This document shows, piece after piece, positions 50,484 through 58,898 of a DNA stretch of 64,000 bases. The position numbers and the translations under genes are program-made. The notes under the pieces are model-generated. The model did not search any database, was not told the origin of the DNA, and saw only the letters and a list, made by a program, of their open reading frames with translations. The stretch's first letter is position 1. Each line of letters begins with the position of its first letter. This DNA comes from Streptomyces piniterrae (lineage in GTDB: Bacteria; Actinomycetota; Actinomycetes; Streptomycetales; Streptomycetaceae): the NCBI RefSeq assembly GCF_005048155.1, contig NZ_SUMB01000006.1, forward strand, positions 310,001 to 374,000. Reading direction: 5' to 3'.

Positions 50484-51515
50484 GTGACAACGACGGATGA
50501 CCGTACGACGGCCGCGGCGGTCGACCCCGGTCCGCTGATCAAGCTGACCATCGCGGACTGCGCGGCCAAGGTGCTGCACAGCGCCGTGACCCTCGGCGTG
50601 TTCGGCGCCCTCGCCGAGGGGCCCGCGGGCGCGGACCACATCGTCGCCGCGACCGGCTTGCACCGGCGCATGGCCGACGACTTCCTGGACGCACTGGCCG
50701 GCCTCGGCCTGCTCGAACGGTCCGGGGACCGGTACAGCAACGCCCCGCTGGCCCAGGCGTATCTCGTGCCCGGCACCGCCACCTACCTCGGCGGCTTCGT
50801 CGAGCTCACCAACGAGACCCTGTACGGCACTTGGGGCCGGCTCACCGAGGCGCTGACCACCGGCACCCCGCAGCACCTCGACCCCGACAAGGGCGGCTTC
50901 GTCGGGGACAAGCACAAGGACCCGGAGAAGATGAAGCGCTTCTTCGCCGGCCTCGACGCGTACAGCGACCGGATGGGCATCGAGCTCGCCGGCCGCATCG
51001 ACTGGAGCCGCTACTCCTCCTTCGTCGACCTCGGCGGCGCGCGCGGCAACCTCGCGTCCGTCCTGGTCAAGGAGCACCCGCACCTGACGGCCGGGGTGTT
51101 CGACCTGGAGCGCACCCGCCCGCTGTTCACCGAGCACACCGGCCGCCTCGGCCTCGGCGACCGCATCGCGTTCACCGGCGGCGACTTCTTCACCGACGAC
51201 ATCCCCAAGGCCGATGTCATCGTGCTCGGCCACATCCTGCACGGCTTCGACACCGACCGCCGCCGCGAACTGCTGCGCCGCGTCCACGAGTCCGTCAACC
51301 CGGGCGGGCGGATCCTCGTCTACGACCGGATGATCGACGACGAGCGCCGCAACGCCGAGCGGCTGCTGTCCAGCCTCCACATGCGCCTGGTCAGCCCCGA
51401 CGGCTCGGAGTACCGGACCGAGGACGTCCGCACCTGGCTGAGCGAGGCCGGCTTCACCGACAGCACCGCGGAGCCGCTGCTCGGCACGCACACGCTGGTC
51501 ACCGCGGCCCGATGA
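50484..51515 (+). CDS. O-methyltransferase (AcnX/TcmN-C type)
   Basis: The protein has 343 residues from GTG 50484, with AGGAGGC upstream. The N-terminal dimerisation winged helix (AKVLHSAVTLGVFGALAEGP) is followed by the SAM fold with motif I SSFVDLGGARGNLASVL, GDFFTDDIPKADVIVLGHIL and late VNPGGRILVYDRM. The HILHGF segment carries the catalytic His seen in polyketide O-methyltransferases such as DnrK-type and TcmO. It would methylate a phenolic hydroxyl of the product. Confidence 0.9.
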   Translation: MTTTDDRTTAAAVDPGPLIKLTIADCAAKVLHSAVTLGVFGALAEGPAGADHIVAATGLHRRMADDFLDALAGLGLLERSGDRYSNAPLAQAYLVPGTATYLGGFVELTNETLYGTWGRLTEALTTGTPQHLDPDKGGFVGDKHKDPEKMKRFFAGLDAYSDRMGIELAGRIDWSRYSSFVDLGGARGNLASVLVKEHPHLTAGVFDLERTRPLFTEHTGRLGLGDRIAFTGGDFFTDDIPKADVIVLGHILHGFDTDRRRELLRRVHESVNPGGRILVYDRMIDDERRNAERLLSSLHMRLVSPDGSEYRTEDVRTWLSEAGFTDSTAEPLLGTHTLVTAAR

Positions 51516-51570
51516 CCGCCCTGCCGAAGCCGCCCGCCCCGACCACCGTCCGACCACCGAAGGAATCAGC

Positions 51571-53175
51571 ATGAGCCAGGAGAAGGTGCCCGTTCTCATC
51601 GTCGGCGGCGGCCTCGCGGGCCTGTCCGCCGCGGTGTTCCTCGCCCACCACGGGGTGCGGGCCACGCTGGTGGAGCGCCACCCCGGCACCTCCACCCACC
51701 CCAAGGCCCGCGCCATCAACCCGCGCACGATGGAGCTCTACCGCGCGGTGGGCATGGCAGAGCGGGTGACCGCCGGACGTTCACCGATCTCCGGCAACAC
51801 CGACCTGGTGCACGTCGAGACCCTCGCCGGCAACGAGCGGGTCCGGATGCCCAACGCGTCCATCGAGGACATCAGCCGGATCAGCCCCGCCCAGTGGACC
51901 CTGATCGACCAGAACCAGCTCGAACCCATCCTGCGCAAACGGGCCGAGGAGGTCGGCGTCGACCTGCGCTTCCACACCCGGCTCGACGCCGCCGCCCAGG
52001 ACCCGGACGGCGTGACCGCCACCCTGACCCACCTCGGCTCCGGCGAGACCTCCGAGCTGCGCGCCGAGTACGTCGTCGCCGCCGACGGCAGCCGCAGTCC
52101 GGTCCGCGAACTTCTGGGCATCGGCGCCCATGGCCGCGGCACCCTCACCAACCTGGTCAGCTTCTTCTTCGACGCCGACCTGACGGGTCCGCTGCGTGGC
52201 CGCAAGATCATCGCCGCCTACGTCAACAACCCCGAGGTGCGCGGCACGATCATCCCGCTCGACAACGACCGCAAGTGGGTCATCAACGTCTCCTTCTTCC
52301 CCGACAAGGGGCAGCGCGCCGAGGACTTCACCCAGGAGCGCTGTGTCGAACTGGTCCGGGCCGCCGTCGGCGTCCCCGACCTGCCGCTGACGATCGAGTC
52401 GGTCAACATGCCGGCCTGGGACATCTCGGCGCGCGTCGCCGACACCTTCACAGCGGGCCGCTTCCTCATCGCCGGCGACGCCGCGCACGTCATGCCGCCC
52501 ACCGGCGCCTTCGGCGCCAGCACCGGCATCCAGGACGCCTACAACCTGGCCTGGAAGCTGGCCCTGGTGCTGGGCGGCAAGGCAGGCCCCGGGCTGCTCG
52601 CCTCGTACGACGCCGAGCGCCGCCCGGTCGCCGAGGAGACCGTGCGGCAGGCCATGCTGCGCTTCGCCGTCCGCGAGGGCAAGCAGTTCCAGGACGTCGC
52701 CGAGGACCTGGTCGACGAGACCACCATGACCTTCGGCTACGCCTACCCGGCGGGCGCGTTCGTCGGCGAGGACCCGGAACTGTGGACCGTCACCGAGGAC
52801 CCGGACAAGCCCAGCGGCCGGCCCGGCTCGCGCGCCCCGCATGTGGTGGTCGAAGGTGAGCACGGCCCGTACTCCACCGTCGACCTCTTCCCGGTCGGCT
52901 TCACGCTGCTGACCGCCGGTCCCACCGCCCCGTGGGCCGCGGCCGCCGCGGCCGGCCGTGACCTCGGCCTGGTGCTGACCGTCCGCGGCATCGGCCGGGG
53001 TGGCGACTACGCCGACACGGAGGACGCCTTCAAGCAGCGGTACGGCATCGCCGACGGCGGCGCGGTCCTGGTCCGCCCCGACGGCTTCGTCGCCTGGCGC
53101 TCCCACGGCCGCCCCGCAGGGGACGTCGCGCAGACCCTGACCGGCGTGCTGCGACAGATCCTGTCCCTGGACTGA
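51571..53175 (+). CDS. FAD-dependent aromatic monooxygenase 3 (group A)
   Basis: The protein has 534 residues from ATG 51571. Motifs: VLIVGGGLAGLSAAVFLAHH, DG motif YVVAADGSRSPVRELLG, GD motif RFLIAGDAAHVMPPTGAFGA. It is a close relative of monooxygenase 1 (both have VERHPGTS near residue 40) and follows the O-methyltransferase by 55 bp in the same direction. A perfect 20-bp-arm hairpin closes the unit. The reaction is probably ring hydroxylation or Baeyer-Villiger-type oxidation of a polyphenol. Confidence 0.9.
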   Translation: MSQEKVPVLIVGGGLAGLSAAVFLAHHGVRATLVERHPGTSTHPKARAINPRTMELYRAVGMAERVTAGRSPISGNTDLVHVETLAGNERVRMPNASIEDISRISPAQWTLIDQNQLEPILRKRAEEVGVDLRFHTRLDAAAQDPDGVTATLTHLGSGETSELRAEYVVAADGSRSPVRELLGIGAHGRGTLTNLVSFFFDADLTGPLRGRKIIAAYVNNPEVRGTIIPLDNDRKWVINVSFFPDKGQRAEDFTQERCVELVRAAVGVPDLPLTIESVNMPAWDISARVADTFTAGRFLIAGDAAHVMPPTGAFGASTGIQDAYNLAWKLALVLGGKAGPGLLASYDAERRPVAEETVRQAMLRFAVREGKQFQDVAEDLVDETTMTFGYAYPAGAFVGEDPELWTVTEDPDKPSGRPGSRAPHVVVEGEHGPYSTVDLFPVGFTLLTAGPTAPWAAAAAAGRDLGLVLTVRGIGRGGDYADTEDAFKQRYGIADGGAVLVRPDGFVAWRSHGRPAGDVAQTLTGVLRQILSLD

Positions 53176-53196
53176 CCGGCACCGCCGCCCGGCGGA

Positions 53197-53242
53197 CACG
53201 ACTCGGCGCGCCTCCCGGAGTCGGGAGGCGCGCCGAGTCGTG
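53197..53242. terminator. Bidirectional terminator between converging genes
   Basis: A perfect 20-bp stem (53197-53216 with 53223-53242; core CGGCGCGCCTCCC) encloses a six-base loop. It lies between the stops of two converging monooxygenase genes. Confidence 0.85.
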
Positions 53243-53262
53243 GTGCGCGGGATCCGGCCGGC

Positions 53263-54852
53263 TCAGACCGTGCGCGACAGCAGCCGGTGGACGACCGCCG
53301 ACAGCTCGACGGCCGGGTCGGCGGGCTGCTCGGCGGTGCGCCAGGCCAGGAACCCGTCCGGGCGGACCAGCGCGGCACCGGAGGCGGTGATCCCGTACTT
53401 CTTCAGGAACTCCTCGACCACCTCGGCCGGTTCCTCGCCGCCCACCCGGTGGCAGACGAGATCGAGGCCGGTGAGCCGGGAGACACCGCCCGCGGCGCGC
53501 TCCCACAGGGCGCCGTCGGGGCCGGCCAGCAGTCGCCAGCCGCCGGTCAGCAGATCGTGCAGCGGGGTGTCGGTACCCCCGCTGCGCAGCTCGACGTGCG
53601 GGGCGCGGGTGCCCGGACGGCCCGAGGGCTGGGTGGGGTCCTCCACCGGGGCGCCGTCGTCCGCGCCCGGCTCGGACAGCACCGCGCCCGAACGGTAGAC
53701 ATGGCCGAACAGCACGGTGGTCTCCGGGCGGTGCCGGGCCGCGACCTCCTCGTCCAGGCCACTGCGCTGGAGGTAGCGGATCACCCCCTGCTCGACGGTG
53801 AACTCGGCGACCGGGACGCGCTCCTCCTCGTAGGTGTCCAGCAGCTCGGGCCCGGCCTGCCCGCGGAGCACCAGCGCCAGCTTCCACGCCAGGTTGTGCG
53901 CGTCCTGCACGCCCATGTTGCCGCCGAACCCGCCGGTGGGCGGCATGACATGGGCCGCGTCACCGGCCAGCAGCACCCGGCCCGAACGGAACCGGTCGGC
54001 GACCCGCGCGGCGATCTCCCAGCTGCTGCTCGTCTCGACGGCCACGTCCAGGTCCGGCACGCCGACCGCGGCCCGCACCATCTCGACGCAGTCCTCCTCG
54101 GAGTACTCGGTGTGGGTCTCCTCCGGCGGCAGGCTCGGCGCCAGCACCCAGCGGTCCGCGTCGTCGAGCCGGCCGAGCACGCCCTTGACCTTGTCGTTGC
54201 TGACGAAGCAGAGGAAGAACTCGCGGCCCGCGACGTACTCGTCGAGCGCGGCGTGGAAGATGACGTTCATCTGCCGGCCGAAGACACCCTGGCCGTGCGT
54301 GCCGATGCCCAGCCCCTCACGGATCGGGCTGCGGAACCCGTCCGCCGCGACCAGGTACGCGGCGCGGACCGTGGTCTCGGTGTCGTGCCGCAGGTCCCGC
54401 AGCACCGCGGTGACCCCGTCGGCGTCCTGCTCGTAGCTCACCAGCTCGGTGCCGAAGCGGATGTCGGCGCCCAGCTCCTCGGCCTTGGCGCGCAGCACCG
54501 GCTCGAAGCGGTCCTGGCCGATCAGGGTCCAGCCGGTCGTGCTGACCTCGTTCGGGTCATGGCGGAAGGGCCCGTCGAACCGGCCGAGTTCGGCCCCCGT
54601 CAGCGACTCCACCTGCAGGATGTCGCCGTACTGCGCATGCGGGTTCTCCTGCGCGCGTACCTTCCGCTCCAGGCCCAGGGCCCGGATCAGCTCCATCGTG
54701 CGAGGGCTGGCGGCCTGCGCCCGCGGATGCGCCGAGATGTGCGCGTGCCGCTCGACGAGGACCGGCCGTATGCCCTGCTGGGCGAGGAACAGGGACTGGG
54801 CCAGGCCCACCATGCTGCCGCCCACGATCAGTACGTCAGTTTGCTCCGTCAC
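53263..54852 (-). CDS. FAD-dependent aromatic monooxygenase 4 (group A)
   Basis: The protein has 529 residues with start GTG 54852 behind AAGGAGCG; the frame runs further upstream into repeat sequence and was cut there. Motifs: VLIVGGSMVGLAQSLFLAQQ, DG motif YLVAADGFRSPIREGLG, GD motif RVLLAGDAAHVMPPTGGFGG. It is a third relative of monooxygenases 1 and 3, but lies on the opposite strand. This is the only biosynthetic gene of the right-hand block read leftwards, and it shares a divergent region with the anthrone oxygenase. Confidence 0.9.
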   Translation of the reverse strand: MTEQTDVLIVGGSMVGLAQSLFLAQQGIRPVLVERHAHISAHPRAQAASPRTMELIRALGLERKVRAQENPHAQYGDILQVESLTGAELGRFDGPFRHDPNEVSTTGWTLIGQDRFEPVLRAKAEELGADIRFGTELVSYEQDADGVTAVLRDLRHDTETTVRAAYLVAADGFRSPIREGLGIGTHGQGVFGRQMNVIFHAALDEYVAGREFFLCFVSNDKVKGVLGRLDDADRWVLAPSLPPEETHTEYSEEDCVEMVRAAVGVPDLDVAVETSSSWEIAARVADRFRSGRVLLAGDAAHVMPPTGGFGGNMGVQDAHNLAWKLALVLRGQAGPELLDTYEEERVPVAEFTVEQGVIRYLQRSGLDEEVAARHRPETTVLFGHVYRSGAVLSEPGADDGAPVEDPTQPSGRPGTRAPHVELRSGGTDTPLHDLLTGGWRLLAGPDGALWERAAGGVSRLTGLDLVCHRVGGEEPAEVVEEFLKKYGITASGAALVRPDGFLAWRTAEQPADPAVELSAVVHRLLSRTV

Positions 54853-54863
54853 CGGATGCGCTC

Positions 54864-54932
54864 CTTGTCTCGATGCCGATCTGTCCCGATGGGGTTCTGT
54901 CCCGCTGCCGGTTCCGTCCCGATGCGGTTCCG
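54864..54932. repeat. Four imperfect 16-18-bp tandem repeats in the leader of monooxygenase 4
   Basis: The plus strand repeats the word TCCCGATGnnGGTTCnG: copies begin near 54870, 54886, 54902 and 54919 (TCTCGATGCCGATCTG, TCCCGATGGGGTTCTG, TCCCGCTGCCGGTTCCG, TCCCGATGCGGTTCCG). They lie directly before the ribosome site of the minus-strand monooxygenase gene. Confidence 0.7.
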
Positions 54933-55022
54933 GACACTCCCGGCCAGCCAACAGCGGTCGGCTAGAGAACCGCTCGCACTCCGAACGCGCCCTGTATCGC
55001 GGCGACTTGGGCGTCCGCTTCG

Positions 55023-55040
55023 TCCAGACCGCTTCGAGTG
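55023..55040 (+). promoter_or_regulatory. SARP-type heptamer pair in the divergent region
   Basis: TCCAGAC (55023) and TCGAGTG (55034) start 11 bp apart, 84 bp upstream of the anthrone oxygenase. TCCAGAC is the same first heptamer as at 58024. Confidence 0.6.
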
Positions 55041-55123
55041 GCGCACGAGGCCCGGCTGAAATCTTCGAACCGCTGTTGACGTACCGCTGTTGACGATCCG
55101 CGCTGGACGGGAGGTCTCGGGCC

Positions 55124-55576
55124 GTGGTGGAAACCCTGAGTGTGCTGGTGCTGTTGGGCACCGGGCTGGTGGCGGGGGTGCTGTTCGCCGTGGCGATCAG
55201 CGTGATGCCCGCCCTGATCGCGATGACGCCCGATCGCTACGTCGACACCCACAAGCTGCTCGGCAAGCGCTACGACCGGATCATGCCGTTCATCGTGAGC
55301 GGCTCCGTCGTCATCGACGCGGCCTTCGCCGTGCGCGCCGAAGAGACAGGGCCCCGGGCGCTGTTCATCGCCGCCGCACTGGCCATGACCGGCGTCGCCG
55401 TGGTCTCCCAGACCCGGAACGTGCCCATCAACAACCGGGTGAAGAAGACCCGGCCCGAGGACCTCGGCCCCGGCTGGGAGGACCCGCGCGTGCAGTGGCG
55501 GGACTGGCATCTGCTGCGCACCTGCTTCGCCGTCGCCGGCTGCGCCCTGACCGCCGCCGCCGTGGTGCTGTCATGA
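55124..55576 (+). CDS. DUF1772 anthrone oxygenase-like membrane protein
   Basis: The protein has 150 residues from GTG 55124 (GTG 55127 is equally possible), with GGGAGG upstream. Four hydrophobic segments (VLVLLGTGLVAGVLFAVAIS and later ones), a central R-Y-D-R-I-M-P and NVPINNRVKKTRPEDL with WEDPRVQWRDWHLLRT are the DUF1772 pattern. Members act as cofactor-free anthrone oxygenases that make quinones. It is the first gene of the operon leading to the minimal synthase; its stop overlaps the next start (ATGA). Confidence 0.85.
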   Translation: MVETLSVLVLLGTGLVAGVLFAVAISVMPALIAMTPDRYVDTHKLLGKRYDRIMPFIVSGSVVIDAAFAVRAEETGPRALFIAAALAMTGVAVVSQTRNVPINNRVKKTRPEDLGPGWEDPRVQWRDWHLLRTCFAVAGCALTAAAVVLS

Positions 55577-56133
55577 CCGCCGAGTCCGCGCAGTCCGCCC
55601 GGTCAGCGCAGTCCGCCGCGGCGGGACCGCGCATCACCCGCGCCCTGCCCGGCGCCGAGGACCGCGCCGCCGCCAATGCCCGCATGATCGCGATCCTCTC
55701 GAAGCCGGACCCGGGACCGGTCGCCGAACATCTGGCCCTGCTGCACTTCACCGGACGCCGCTCCGGCCGGCTGCTGGTGGTACCCGCCGGAGTGCACCGC
55801 CTCGACGGCCGGCTGGTCGTGGCGACCGGCAGCGCCTGGCGGCACAACTTCGCCGGCGGCGCCGACGGCGGGCTCACCTGGCGCGGCCGGCGCAGCCCGG
55901 CCCGCTTCGAGCTGATCACGGACCCCGAGCTGACCGCCCGCGGCTACCTGGAGCTGTACGAGCGCTACGGCCCCGAGGCCGGCCGGCGCCGCCTCGGCAT
56001 CGCCGTCACCGCGCAGCCCACCCTGGACGACTTCCGCGCCGCCGTCGCCGACGCCCCGCTCGCCCTCGTCGCCGTATCGGCCGACCTCGGCGACACCACC
56101 GAACTCGCCATGAATGAGAGGACCTCCCGATGA
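55573..56133 (+). CDS. Deazaflavin-dependent nitroreductase-family protein
   Basis: The protein has 186 residues from ATG 55573, coupled to both neighbours by ATGA overlaps. A split-barrel core is seen: ALLHFTGRRSGRLLVVPAGV, GRLVVATGSAWRHNFAGGAD and ARFELITDPE. This matches the F420H2-dependent Ddn-like family. It would reduce quinone or enone intermediates with F420H2. The first 25 residues are an Ala/Ser-rich tail. Confidence 0.75.
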   Translation: MTAESAQSARSAQSAAAGPRITRALPGAEDRAAANARMIAILSKPDPGPVAEHLALLHFTGRRSGRLLVVPAGVHRLDGRLVVATGSAWRHNFAGGADGGLTWRGRRSPARFELITDPELTARGYLELYERYGPEAGRRRLGIAVTAQPTLDDFRAAVADAPLALVAVSADLGDTTELAMNERTSR

Positions 56134-58007
56134 GCGCAATCGCCGGCTGGGTCGACTTCGAGCGGGACCTGTCCCCGCAGGCCGACGTCGTCGAGGCCAT
56201 GACGGCCGCCCTGGCCCACCGCGGCCCCGACGGCCAGGGCATCTGGGCCGAGGGCCATGCCGCGCTCGCCCACCGGCGGCTGGCCCTCCGCGACACCACG
56301 GAGACCGGCCGGCAGCCGGCCGTCCACACCACCGAGGGCGGCACCACCGTCGCGGTCCTCTCGCTCGACGGTGCTGTCACCAACCACGCCGAGCTGCGCG
56401 CCGAACTGGCCACCAGGGGCCACCGGTTCACCGGCGGCGGCGACGGCGAGACCGCCCTGCACGCCTACCTGGAGTGGGGCACCGACTTCCTCCCGCACCT
56501 CGAAGGACTCTTCGCGATCGCCCTGTGGGACGCCCGCCGCCAGGAGCTCCTGCTGGCCCGCGACCGCCTCGGCGTGAAGCCGCTCAGCTACTACCCGACC
56601 CCCACCGGCGTGCTGTTCGGCTCCGAGCCCAAGGCGATCCTCGCCCACCCCGACGTGGCGCCGGTCGTGGACGCCGACGGCCTGCGCGAACTGTTCGCGC
56701 ACAGCCGCAAGCCCGGCACCTCCGTCTACCGCGGCATGCGCGAGGTCGTCCCCGGCCATGTGCTCGTCGTCCGCCGCCCCGGCAGCCGGGAGCAGCGCTA
56801 CTGGTCGCTGCCCGCCCGGCAGCACACCGACAGCCTCCAGGACACCGTCGACACCGTCCGCGCTCTGCTCGCCGACGCGGTCGGCTCCCATCTGCGCGCC
56901 GACGTGCCGGTGGCCGCCATGCTCTCCGGCGGTATCGACTCCAGCGCCCTGACCGCCCTCGCCCACCGGACGCTGACCGCCGACGGCGCCGGCCCGCTGC
57001 GCAGCTTCTCGGTGAACTTCACCGGCTACACCGAGAACTTCGAGCCGCACCCCACGATGCGCGCCACACCCGACGCGCCCTTCGCGGCGCTCGCCTCGCA
57101 GCACATCGGCTCCCGGCACAGCGAGATCCTGCTGGACACGGCCGCCCTCACCGACCCCGAGGTGCACGCGGCAGCGCTGCGCGTCCAGGACGCCCCGTCC
57201 CCGCTCGGCGACATGGACGTCTCCCTCATCCAGTTCTTCGCCCGGCTCCGGGAGGCGGGCTTCGCCGCCGTGCTCTCCGGCGAGACCGCCGACGAGGTCT
57301 TCAACGGCTACTTCTGGGCGTACGACCCGAAGCACAGCAACTCGCAGACGTTCCCGTGGGTCTCCTTCGAGCGTGGCCACGACGCCGCCGCGGGCGGCCT
57401 GGGCACCTCCATGGTCGACCGGCAGCTGCGCAAGGAGCTCGACTTCCTCGGCTACGCCGACCAGCACTACCGCGACGCCCTCACCGAGGTCCCGCACCTC
57501 GACGGCGACTCCGCCGCCGAGCGCCGGGCCCGTGAGGTCACCTATCTCGCCCTCACCCGCTGGGCACCCACCCACCTCGACCGCGCCGACCGCATGAGCA
57601 TGGCGCACGGCGTGCAGCTGCGGCCCCCGTTCTGCGACCGGGCGCTCGTCGAGTACGTCTACAACGTGCCGTCCACCATGAAGCGGGTGGCCGGCGTCGA
57701 GAAGAGCCTGCTGCGCTCCGCGGTCGCCGACCTGCTGCCCGAGGCCGTACTCCAGCGCAAGAAGAGCGCCTACCCCACCACCCAGGAAGCGGCCTACGGG
57801 GACTTCGTGCGCCGTCGGTTCGTCGAGCTGGCCACGGACCGCGACGCCGCCGTCGCCGGGCTGCTCGACACCTCGGCGTCGGCCGCTGCGCTGACCGCCG
57901 ACGGCTCGCCGCAGGGCGCCTTCGCCTGGGTCGAGCGGGCCAGCATGGAAATGGTGCTGCAGCTGGAGACCTGGCTGACCGAGTACCGGATCGACCTGCG
58001 GATCTGA
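56130..58007 (+). CDS. Asparagine-synthetase-like amidotransferase lacking the catalytic Cys
   Basis: The protein has 625 residues from ATG 56130. The N-terminal glutaminase-like domain begins MSAIAGWVDF, where active enzymes have MCGIAG; Cys2 is Ser. The synthetase part is intact: PP-loop LSGGIDSSALTALA (about residues 263-276), SGETADEVFNGYFW and DRMSMAHGVQLRPPFCD. Homologues occur in oxytetracycline, rubromycin and xantholipin-type clusters, where they activate a carboxylate by adenylation. Without the Cys, glutamine-derived ammonia is unlikely; use of free ammonia, another amine or ring closure (lactone) is more probable. Confidence 0.9.
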   Translation: MSAIAGWVDFERDLSPQADVVEAMTAALAHRGPDGQGIWAEGHAALAHRRLALRDTTETGRQPAVHTTEGGTTVAVLSLDGAVTNHAELRAELATRGHRFTGGGDGETALHAYLEWGTDFLPHLEGLFAIALWDARRQELLLARDRLGVKPLSYYPTPTGVLFGSEPKAILAHPDVAPVVDADGLRELFAHSRKPGTSVYRGMREVVPGHVLVVRRPGSREQRYWSLPARQHTDSLQDTVDTVRALLADAVGSHLRADVPVAAMLSGGIDSSALTALAHRTLTADGAGPLRSFSVNFTGYTENFEPHPTMRATPDAPFAALASQHIGSRHSEILLDTAALTDPEVHAAALRVQDAPSPLGDMDVSLIQFFARLREAGFAAVLSGETADEVFNGYFWAYDPKHSNSQTFPWVSFERGHDAAAGGLGTSMVDRQLRKELDFLGYADQHYRDALTEVPHLDGDSAAERRAREVTYLALTRWAPTHLDRADRMSMAHGVQLRPPFCDRALVEYVYNVPSTMKRVAGVEKSLLRSAVADLLPEAVLQRKKSAYPTTQEAAYGDFVRRRFVELATDRDAAVAGLLDTSASAAALTADGSPQGAFAWVERASMEMVLQLETWLTEYRIDLRI

Positions 58008-58023
58008 CCCCGCGGGCCGCCGG

Positions 58024-58052
58024 TCCAGACCGTTTCAAGACACGTTCGAGAA
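58024..58052 (+). promoter_or_regulatory. SARP-type heptamer triplet upstream of the cyclase/KS operon
   Basis: TCCAGAC (58024), TCAAGAC (58035) and TCGAGAA (58046) start exactly 11 bp apart, 47 bp before the TcmI-like cyclase. Directly downstream begins the run of genes that includes KS-alpha and KS-beta. Confidence 0.75.
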
Positions 58053-58098
58053 CCGCCCGCGAGGGTGGGACAACGACCGAAGAAGCCAGGAGGGCAAC

Positions 58099-58470
58099 GT
58101 GCACCGCACACTGATCGTGGCGCGGATGGACCTCGCCGACGCCGAAGGCGTCGCCAAGGTCTTCGCGGATTCGGACAGCACCGACCTGCCGCACATGGTG
58201 GGCGTCTCCAGGCGGACCCTGTTCGCCTTCCACGACCTGTACTTCCACCTCGTAGAGGCGGAGCAGGACATCGGCCCCAACCTCTACAAGGCCCGCAGCC
58301 ACCCGCTCTACAACGACATCAACACCCGGCTGCAGGAGTTCATCTCCCCCTACGACCCGAACTGGCGCGAGCCGCGTGACGCGATGGCCGTCCCGTTCTA
58401 CTCATGGACCCCGCAGAGCGGGCCGGTCGTCACCCCGCCGTCCGCCCCGAACCTGGGCGGTGCCCGATGA
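58099..58470 (+). CDS. TcmI-family polyketide cyclase
   Basis: The protein has 123 residues from GTG 58099, with CAGGAGGGC upstream. Typical family features: HRTLIVARMDLADAEGVAKV, then LPHMVGVSRRTLFAFHDLYF, HLVEAEQDIGPNLY and YDPNWREPRDAMAVPFYSW. TcmI-type ferredoxin-like cyclases close the last rings of pentangular and tetracyclic polyphenols. The stop overlaps the cupin start. Confidence 0.9.
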   Translation: MHRTLIVARMDLADAEGVAKVFADSDSTDLPHMVGVSRRTLFAFHDLYFHLVEAEQDIGPNLYKARSHPLYNDINTRLQEFISPYDPNWREPRDAMAVPFYSWTPQSGPVVTPPSAPNLGGAR

Positions 58471-58898
58471 CCACCGCCGCGACCCCCAGCAAGGTCAACC
58501 TGGAAGAGGTGGCCGCCAACCGCAAGCGCGGCGGCGACATCCGGATCACCCTCAGCCCGCGCACCGTCGGCTGCACCTCAGGGTTCGGCGGCACGCTGCG
58601 CCTGGCCGAGGGCGAGTACGTCACCGAGCATCTGCACCCGTACTCCGAGGAGTTCCTGCACGTCATCTCCGGCGACCTGGAGATCACCCTCGACGACGAG
58701 CCCATACGCATCGGTCCCGGCGACTCGCTGCTCGTCCCGATCGGTGTCCGCCACCGCCTGGTCAACGCCGGGCAGCAGCCGGCGCAGGTGGTCTTCCATC
58801 TGTCCCCGCTGGCGCCCCGCCCGGAGCTCGGCCATGTCGACACCGAGGCCCCGCTCGTCGAGGGCGGCGCCAACCCGGACGTCGGAGGGGCCCGATGA
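58467..58898 (+). CDS. TcmJ-like cupin cyclase/oxygenase
   Basis: The protein has 143 residues from ATG 58467, overlapping both neighbours (ATGA). Cupin motif 1 is EHLHPYSEEFLHVISGDLEI, with metal-binding His, His and Glu, and motif 2 is PIGVRHRLVNAG. Such TcmJ-like cupins accompany the synthase in pentangular polyphenol clusters and support ring closure or quinone formation. Confidence 0.9.
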   Translation: MTTAATPSKVNLEEVAANRKRGGDIRITLSPRTVGCTSGFGGTLRLAEGEYVTEHLHPYSEEFLHVISGDLEITLDDEPIRIGPGDSLLVPIGVRHRLVNAGQQPAQVVFHLSPLAPRPELGHVDTEAPLVEGGANPDVGGAR

